This document shows, piece by piece, positions 59,648 through 64,000 of a stretch of DNA of 64,000 nt. The notes beneath the pieces were generated by a model. It made no database searches. It was given only the letters and a program-made list of their open reading frames with translations, and was not told where the DNA came from. Location of the stretch: NCBI GenBank assembly GCA_035495315.1, contig DATJGF010000142.1, positions 49,072-113,071 on the forward strand, read 5' to 3'. The DNA is from DATJGF01 sp035495315. GTDB lineage: Bacteria > Verrucomicrobiota > Verrucomicrobiia > Limisphaerales > UBA8199. A program made the position numbers and the translations under genes. Every line of letters begins with the position of its first letter. Position 1 is the stretch's first letter.

Positions 59648-59672
59648 CGCCGCAAGCCGAGCAGGAGTAGGC

Positions 59673-61163
59673 CTACAACTGCAAAACCTGTTTGACTTTG
59701 ATCAGCAGGTCGCGACTGGTAAACGGCTTCTGCAGATATGCTGTGTCGGTTTCCTGGCCTCCAGGACGCACATAGCCACTGGTGCACAGGATCGGGATCG
59801 AGGGCCAGCTCTCGTGAATCTTCTCGATCAACTCACGCCCGCTCATCGCCGGCATCACCATATCCGTAATCACCAGATCAATGCTTTCTTTGCCGGATAG
59901 TATCTCGAGCGCCTTCGGGCCAGAATTTGCAGTCAGGACGCTGTAACCATAAGCCGAAAGGATTGTTTGCCCCATCGTGAGCAGAAGATCCTCATCATCG
60001 ACGATTAAGATCTTTTGGTCACCGCGTAACTGTTCCAACGCGCCGCCTTGATCCTGTACGATCCGATCTTCGGCCGGCAAATAGACTCGCACCGACGTGC
60101 CGGCGCCGGGCTGGCTCGATACGGCTACCCCGCCGCCGTGATTGGTGATCACACCGTAGACCCATGCCAGTCCCAAGCCGCGATGTGGCCGCATTTTGGT
60201 CGTGAAAAACGGCTCGAAAATCCGCGGCAAGACCTCCGGAGCAATCCCTTTGCCATTATCCGAAATCTCCACACAAACATGCGCCCCCGGCCCCAGGCGA
60301 ACGTTCCGGTCTTGAGCGACCTCGGCCAGCTCGACGTTGTGAGTTTGCACCGTGATGCGTCCACCGTCCGGCAAGGCTTCGACTGAGTTTTCGACGATCT
60401 TGATGAAGGCCTGCTGCATTTTGGCTTCGTCGAATTTCGTCGAAAAAAGGCTCTTCTCCAGCAACAGCTTCCAGTCTATTCCCTCAATGGTTTTGTTTCG
60501 CTGAAACACTTCGATTGCGCGCTGCAAAACGACGTTCAGGTTTCCGGGTGCTTGTCCCCGCGCGCCTTTTTCTTGCAGACTGAAAGCGCCCAGGTCATTG
60601 GCGATCTCGGCGGCCCAGGCTGCTGCCTTCTCGACCTCCAGCAGCGAATCCCGCCAGGGATGCTTCGGCTCCATGCTGCTAAGCACATGTGAGGTGTGTC
60701 CGAGGATCCCAGTCAAAGCATTGTTGAAATCCAACGCGACGCTGCGGGCCATTTGCAGGGCGCATTCAAGTTTTTGTTTCTGAAAAAAAGTCGTCTCCCC
60801 GCCCCGGCTTTTGTCCTCGCTGTTGGCGGCGGTGCCCGGGGTCCATTGCAGCAGGAAATATTTTCCTTCTTCGCGACTGAAAGAGCAGATGGATACCGCG
60901 TGCGCTAGGGTGGTACCTCCTTTAGCCCGAAACTTCAGAGGCACCGTTGCTGCAGGCGCCCGTTCCCATTGGGCCAGGAACTGTTCGGGGCTGGAGCCGT
61001 TTTCAGGAGACCAAATGCTCGAAAGCTGAGGAGATGCACCCTCCAGCGCAGCGCCGAAGACTTTGATGGCTGCCTGATTGGCACGGCAAATTACGCTGGC
61101 GCCATCCACCAGTAAGGCTGGCCAGCCTGCGTTTTCCAAACCAAAGCCCGGATCAACTTTCAT
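59673..61163 (-). CDS. Hybrid kinase-like protein lacking the phospho-acceptor His, with receiver
   Basis: 496 residues. Residues 10-110 form a PAS-like domain (LLVDGASVICRANQAAIKVFG). At 136-150 the dimerisation helix reads ARSVALDFNNALTGI where relatives have VAHDFNN: the His is Leu144. The HATPase domain is intact (IVENSVEALPDGG, DNGKGI, HRGLGLAWVYG). A normal receiver follows (VDDEDL, VITDMVMPAMSG, LQKPFTS). Autophosphorylation on His is therefore impossible in the standard way. The ATG overlaps the purine nucleoside phosphorylase stop (ATGA), so the two are coupled. It may act as a phosphatase, pseudokinase, or via heterodimers. Confidence 0.88.
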   Translation of the reverse strand: MKVDPGFGLENAGWPALLVDGASVICRANQAAIKVFGAALEGASPQLSSIWSPENGSSPEQFLAQWERAPAATVPLKFRAKGGTTLAHAVSICSFSREEGKYFLLQWTPGTAANSEDKSRGGETTFFQKQKLECALQMARSVALDFNNALTGILGHTSHVLSSMEPKHPWRDSLLEVEKAAAWAAEIANDLGAFSLQEKGARGQAPGNLNVVLQRAIEVFQRNKTIEGIDWKLLLEKSLFSTKFDEAKMQQAFIKIVENSVEALPDGGRITVQTHNVELAEVAQDRNVRLGPGAHVCVEISDNGKGIAPEVLPRIFEPFFTTKMRPHRGLGLAWVYGVITNHGGGVAVSSQPGAGTSVRVYLPAEDRIVQDQGGALEQLRGDQKILIVDDEDLLLTMGQTILSAYGYSVLTANSGPKALEILSGKESIDLVITDMVMPAMSGRELIEKIHESWPSIPILCTSGYVRPGGQETDTAYLQKPFTSRDLLIKVKQVLQL

Positions 61164-61993
61164 AGGTGCAATGTGACATACATTTCTGCGAAATGCTTTA
61201 GCAGTTCCGCACCCGATTTCTTCATGCGCGCGGCCATTGCGAGGACCTCAGCATGTGAAAGTGGTCTTTGGGTTCGCCCTGCCGCCGGGTTGGTGATGCA
61301 AGACAACGCCGCGACCCGCAACCCGCATTGCCGCGCCACAATGGCTTCAGGCACGGTGCTCATCCCAACGGCGTCAGCTCCCAAACGCCCAAAAGCGCGA
61401 ATCTCCGCCGCCGTCTCATAACTCGGCCCGCATACCGCTAAATACACGCCACTCTGCGCTTTTAATCGCGCACATTGGGCCGCCTGCTTAAGCAAGCGGC
61501 GTAGACTTTCATCATACGTGCGCGACAGGTCAACAAAACGTTGCAATCGTTGCTCGCAAGGTCCGCGCAGGGGGTTTGTGCCCATTAAATTGATATGGTC
61601 GCTCAAAATCATGAAATCACCAACTCGTAATCGCGGGTTAATTGCGCCGGCGGCATTTGTTAGCAGGAGGTCACTGACCCCGCAGGCCGCCAATGCCCTC
61701 ACCGGAAATGTAGCGTCGGACATCGAGACGCCTTCGTAGTAATGAACGCGCCCATTGAGCACCAGCACGGGGGTACCTCCGAGGCGGCCCACCAGCAGCT
61801 CACCGGCGTGGCCTTTCACCCCAGTGCGGGGGAATCCGGGGAGTTTGGTGAAAGGGATCGCTGTTTCGACCTCAAGCTCAGCCGCGAAATGATGAAACCC
61901 CGATCCTAAAATAATCGCCAGCCGCGGGCGTAACTTGGAACTTTTCCGGATTTTTTCAGCGGCGCGTTTGGGTTGTGGCTCCGATGTGTTCAT
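61160..61993 (-). CDS. Purine nucleoside phosphorylase (class I, PNP-2 type)
   Basis: 277 residues. LAIILGSGFHHFAAELE near 25-40, GHAGELLVGRLGGTPVLVLNGRVHYYEG (His and phosphate loop), LLLTNAAGAINPRLRVGDFM near 114-133, YLAVCGPSYETAAEIRAF near 190-207 and GMSTVPEAIVARQCG near 216-230 are the full PNP set. It cleaves purine nucleosides with phosphate for salvage. The ATG at 61991-61993 is chosen; an earlier start would overlap the divergent moeB-like gene. It is the first gene of a two-gene unit with the kinase-like protein; a link to purine signalling is conjecture. Confidence 0.93.
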   Translation of the reverse strand: MNTSEPQPKRAAEKIRKSSKLRPRLAIILGSGFHHFAAELEVETAIPFTKLPGFPRTGVKGHAGELLVGRLGGTPVLVLNGRVHYYEGVSMSDATFPVRALAACGVSDLLLTNAAGAINPRLRVGDFMILSDHINLMGTNPLRGPCEQRLQRFVDLSRTYDESLRRLLKQAAQCARLKAQSGVYLAVCGPSYETAAEIRAFGRLGADAVGMSTVPEAIVARQCGLRVAALSCITNPAAGRTQRPLSHAEVLAMAARMKKSGAELLKHFAEMYVTLHL

Positions 61994-62062
61994 TGCAACA
62001 AGCGCCGTTTGCCCCTGCGGGCTTCGTGGACTATGCTTCGCACTGGCCGGTCGTAACAAACT

Positions 62063-63205
62063 ATGGAACTCAGCACCGACGAACTCCGCCGTTACTCGAG
62101 GCACCTGAGTCTGCCCGAAGTAGGACTGGCTGGGCAAAAGAAAATTTGTTCAACCAGCGTCTTGTGCATCGGCGCGGGCGGGTTGGGCTCGCCGATCACC
62201 ATGTACCTCGCTGCTGCGGGCGTAGGCCGGATTGGCATCGTTGACTTCGACGCCGTCGATCTGACGAATCTTCAGCGTCAAATCCTGCACGGGACCGCGG
62301 ACGTTGGTCGCCCCAAAACCGATTCCGCAAAGGAAACTCTCCATCGGATAAATCCTCATACGAACGTCGTGCTGCATAACGTGCGCCTGACAAGCGAGAA
62401 CGCCCTCTCACTACTTCAGCCCTACGATTTTGTCGTCGATGGCACAGACAATTTCCCCACCCGCTACTTAACGAACGATGCCTGCGTGCTGCTCAAGAAG
62501 CCAAATATTTACGGCTCAATTTTTCGTTTCGAAGGGCAGGCCAGCGTTTTTGCCCCGCATCTAGGGGGACCATGTTACCGCTGTTTGTACCCGGAACCGC
62601 CTCCACCGGGTATGGTGCCGAGTTGCGCCGAAGGTGGCGTCCTGGGCGTGCTGCCGGGTATCATTGGTTTGATTCAAGCCACGGAGGTACTTAAGCTCGC
62701 GCTCGGGGCCGGCAACTCATTGCTGAATCGCCTGCTGCTGTTTGATGCTCTCGAGATGAAATTTCGCGAGCTGAACCTGCGACGCGACCCCGAATGCCCC
62801 ATTTGCGGCGAGCATCCGACAATAAAGCAATTGATCGATTACGAGGACTTTTGCGGTGTGAAACCTCAGCCAGATGTCATGCATTCCGATGAAGTGACGG
62901 TTCACGAGATGAAGAAGGCCCTGACTCGACCGGAACTTGGGATAAAAGTCATCGATGTGCGCGAACCGGACGAATACCAGATTGCCCACGTTGAAGGCGT
63001 GGCGCTGTTCCCCTTGAGTCAGTTGGCGCAACGATTCAGGGAACTCGATCCCAACCAGGCGTACTATATCCATTGCAAAATGGGCGGGCGCTCGATGCGG
63101 GCCCTCGAGTTTCTTCGCGAACAAGGCTTCAAGAATCTCAAAAACGTCAAAGGCGGCATCCTGAGCTGGTCCGACGAAATCGATCCAAGGGTGCCGAAAT
63201 ACTGA
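62063..63205 (+). CDS. MoeB/ThiF-type adenylyltransferase with rhodanese domain (MoeBR/MoeZ)
   Basis: 380 residues. The N-terminal ThiF domain: LSTDELRRYSRHLSLPEVGL, GAGGLGSPITMYLAAAGVG near 36-54, NLQRQ near 77-81, and VVDGTDNFPTRYLTN near 127-141. Zinc Cys pairs: CYRCLYP near 174-180 and CPIC near 248-251. The C-terminal rhodanese (about 275-378) has IDVREPDEYQIAHVEGV and active Cys in IHCKMGGRSMRAL. It adenylates the C-terminal Gly of a sulfur-carrier protein (MoaD/ThiS type) and supplies sulfur via the rhodanese Cys. The carrier is not in view. It is divergent from the PNP gene, 69 bases apart. Confidence 0.94.
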   Translation: MELSTDELRRYSRHLSLPEVGLAGQKKICSTSVLCIGAGGLGSPITMYLAAAGVGRIGIVDFDAVDLTNLQRQILHGTADVGRPKTDSAKETLHRINPHTNVVLHNVRLTSENALSLLQPYDFVVDGTDNFPTRYLTNDACVLLKKPNIYGSIFRFEGQASVFAPHLGGPCYRCLYPEPPPPGMVPSCAEGGVLGVLPGIIGLIQATEVLKLALGAGNSLLNRLLLFDALEMKFRELNLRRDPECPICGEHPTIKQLIDYEDFCGVKPQPDVMHSDEVTVHEMKKALTRPELGIKVIDVREPDEYQIAHVEGVALFPLSQLAQRFRELDPNQAYYIHCKMGGRSMRALEFLREQGFKNLKNVKGGILSWSDEIDPRVPKY

Positions 63206-63358
63206 GGGATTTGTTTTTGAAGAAAGCTCGCGGGCCAAAAGCGATACATCCCGAACAGGCAGGCCTCGGACCTGATCGTTGATTGAACAGATTTTACCGC
63301 GTGATTCAGGATTGCTAAGGACGGGCGCATTTTGGAGATTTCGGATTGTTGCAATTCT

Positions 63359-63748
63359 ATGCTCAACACCAGAATTCTCAATCCGGCCTTGCTTTCGCTG
63401 CTGGCGCGAGTGCGGCACACCAATGCGCTGGTAATTGCTGATCGCGGTTTTCCGTTTTGGCCGCAGATTGAAACGGTCGACATCTCACTGGCGAATAACA
63501 TTCCCACCGTCTTAGAGGTGCTAGCGGCCATTCGTCAGGATTTCCATGCTGCCAGCGCGTTCATGGCTCATGAGTTTCTGGATCATAACACTCCCGAGGT
63601 CCGCGACACGTTTGCCAAAGCATTGGATGGAATTCCAATTACCTACGAAGCTCATGTTGAATTCAAGAAGCGAGTTCCTGGAGCGATCGGACTCATACGC
63701 ACCGCCGACACGATCCAGTATGGGAATATGATTTTAGTTTCGGGGTGA
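63359..63748 (+). CDS. RbsD/FucU-family sugar mutarotase
   Basis: About 129 residues. MLNTRILNPALLSLLARVRH, then TNALVIADRGFPFWP near 20-34 parallels GHTDTLVVCDAGLPIP in RbsD. EVLAAIRQDFHAASAFMAHE, TYEAHVEFKK with the second His and IQYGNMILVSG complete the fold. RbsD interconverts pyranose and furanose ribose; FucU acts on fucose. The exact sugar is open: Phe-Trp replaces the usual residues after FP. The next gene is a FucP-type sugar permease, so this is probably the mutarotase of a transport unit. The ATG at 63359 fits family length. Confidence 0.85.
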   Translation: MLNTRILNPALLSLLARVRHTNALVIADRGFPFWPQIETVDISLANNIPTVLEVLAAIRQDFHAASAFMAHEFLDHNTPEVRDTFAKALDGIPITYEAHVEFKKRVPGAIGLIRTADTIQYGNMILVSG

Positions 63749-63881
63749 AGGCTCCAACTCAGCAGAAGCGCTGAGGAACCTCCGCCCAACGGCGGCGGGA
63801 AACTGTTGCCAAGCAAAGGGCGTCACATCACAATAGCTCCGCATCGATTGTTCTGCACGACCTGAAACGCTCCTTGTCTTT

Positions 63882-64000
63882 ATGAACGACAGCAAAAAAG
63901 GCCTCTTCATTACTGAAGATGGAAAGAACCTCGTTTTTACGTTTATCCTGGTAAGCTCTTTATTCCTGCTGTGGGGCGTTTGCAACGGCATGATCGACGT
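63882..64000 (+). CDS. MFS sugar:H+ symporter (FucP-like), N-terminal part (cut by window edge)
   Basis: The ATG at 63882 opens a frame that runs off the right end after 39 complete codons. A soluble leader (SKKGLFITEDGKNLVFTF) is followed by a first membrane span ILVSSLFLLWGVCNGMIDV, closely like FFLWxxANNLNDxL of FucP and related glucose/galactose symporters. It lies 133 bases after the RbsD/FucU-like gene. The identification is limited to the first span but that span is distinctive. Confidence 0.7.
   Translation, partial: MNDSKKGLFITEDGKNLVFTFILVSSLFLLWGVCNGMID

Noticed and set aside
63756..63774. CTCAGC/GCTGAG hairpin after the RbsD-like gene as terminator
   Set aside because: Only six pairs, with no T-tract; too weak to call.

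Overview
The window looks like a chromosomal segment of a Verrucomicrobiota bacterium, probably the Pedosphaera/Limisphaerales side. This is an inference, not a database result. The support is: a short Ala/Glu-rich primary sigma factor, secreted proteins that carry a C-terminal module ending in a Phe-Tyr-Arg motif, a Tat-exported Gfo/Idh/MocA oxidoreductase, a GH28 hydrolase, many hybrid histidine kinases, and dispersed short palindromic repeats between genes. There is no phage, transposase, plasmid or CRISPR signature. One tRNA (Gly-GCC) is present and there is no rRNA.

Layout. 1-14 kb is mostly housekeeping: apt (cut by the left edge), rpoD, sppA with a bioF-like gene, an Fpg/Nei glycosylase, an anion permease, OsmC, a TerB-like protein, fumC, photolyase and a large secreted arylsulfotransferase-like protein. 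14-22 kb is a signalling block. It holds a methyltransferase, a receiver fused to a thioredoxin-reductase-like flavoprotein, an overlapping cyclic-nucleotide-domain histidine kinase, a 1020-residue GAF/PAS sensor kinase and its overlapping NarL-type regulator. 22-30 kb is a co-directional stress or detoxification cluster: isochorismatase-like hydrolase, chloroperoxidase-type hydrolase, second alpha/beta hydrolase, a 25-codon SDR remnant, an intact SDR, Dps, zinc alcohol dehydrogenase, DedA-rhodanese fusion and pirin, closed by a convergent NhaR-like LysR regulator.

30-38 kb has a stop/start-overlapped trio (receiver-like protein, PGPGW membrane protein, zinc metallopeptidase), a PQQ-type beta-propeller, a hybrid kinase and a lone receiver. 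38-51 kb has tRNA-Gly, an oxidoreductase, rpiB, an acyltransferase-like membrane protein, an entericidin-type lipoprotein, a phosphomannose-isomerase-like cupin, two tandem DUF4252-type proteins, a two-domain CbiX protein, GH28, an M20-family protein with altered metal ligands, and a monooxygenase-fold protein. 51-64 kb has an O-antigen-ligase/TPR protein, a FecR-like secreted protein, the core cluster coaD-yceD-rpmF-plsX-fabH, a PilZ-like protein, pilT, a purine nucleoside phosphorylase overlapping a kinase that has lost its phospho-acceptor His, a MoeB/rhodanese protein, rbsD and the start of a FucP-type sugar transporter.

The strongest candidate for an undescribed system is the 15.1-18.2 kb operon. 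An intact receiver domain is joined to a glutaredoxin-like segment without its CxxC and a thioredoxin-reductase-like FAD/NADPH module without its CxxC. It is translationally coupled to a soluble sensor kinase and lies upstream of a second two-component pair and the oxidant/electrophile cluster. Other notable points are a kinase with His changed to Leu, an M20 protein with two altered metal ligands, a gene-end-associated inverted repeat family, and several gene remnants and small genes missed by length-based calling.
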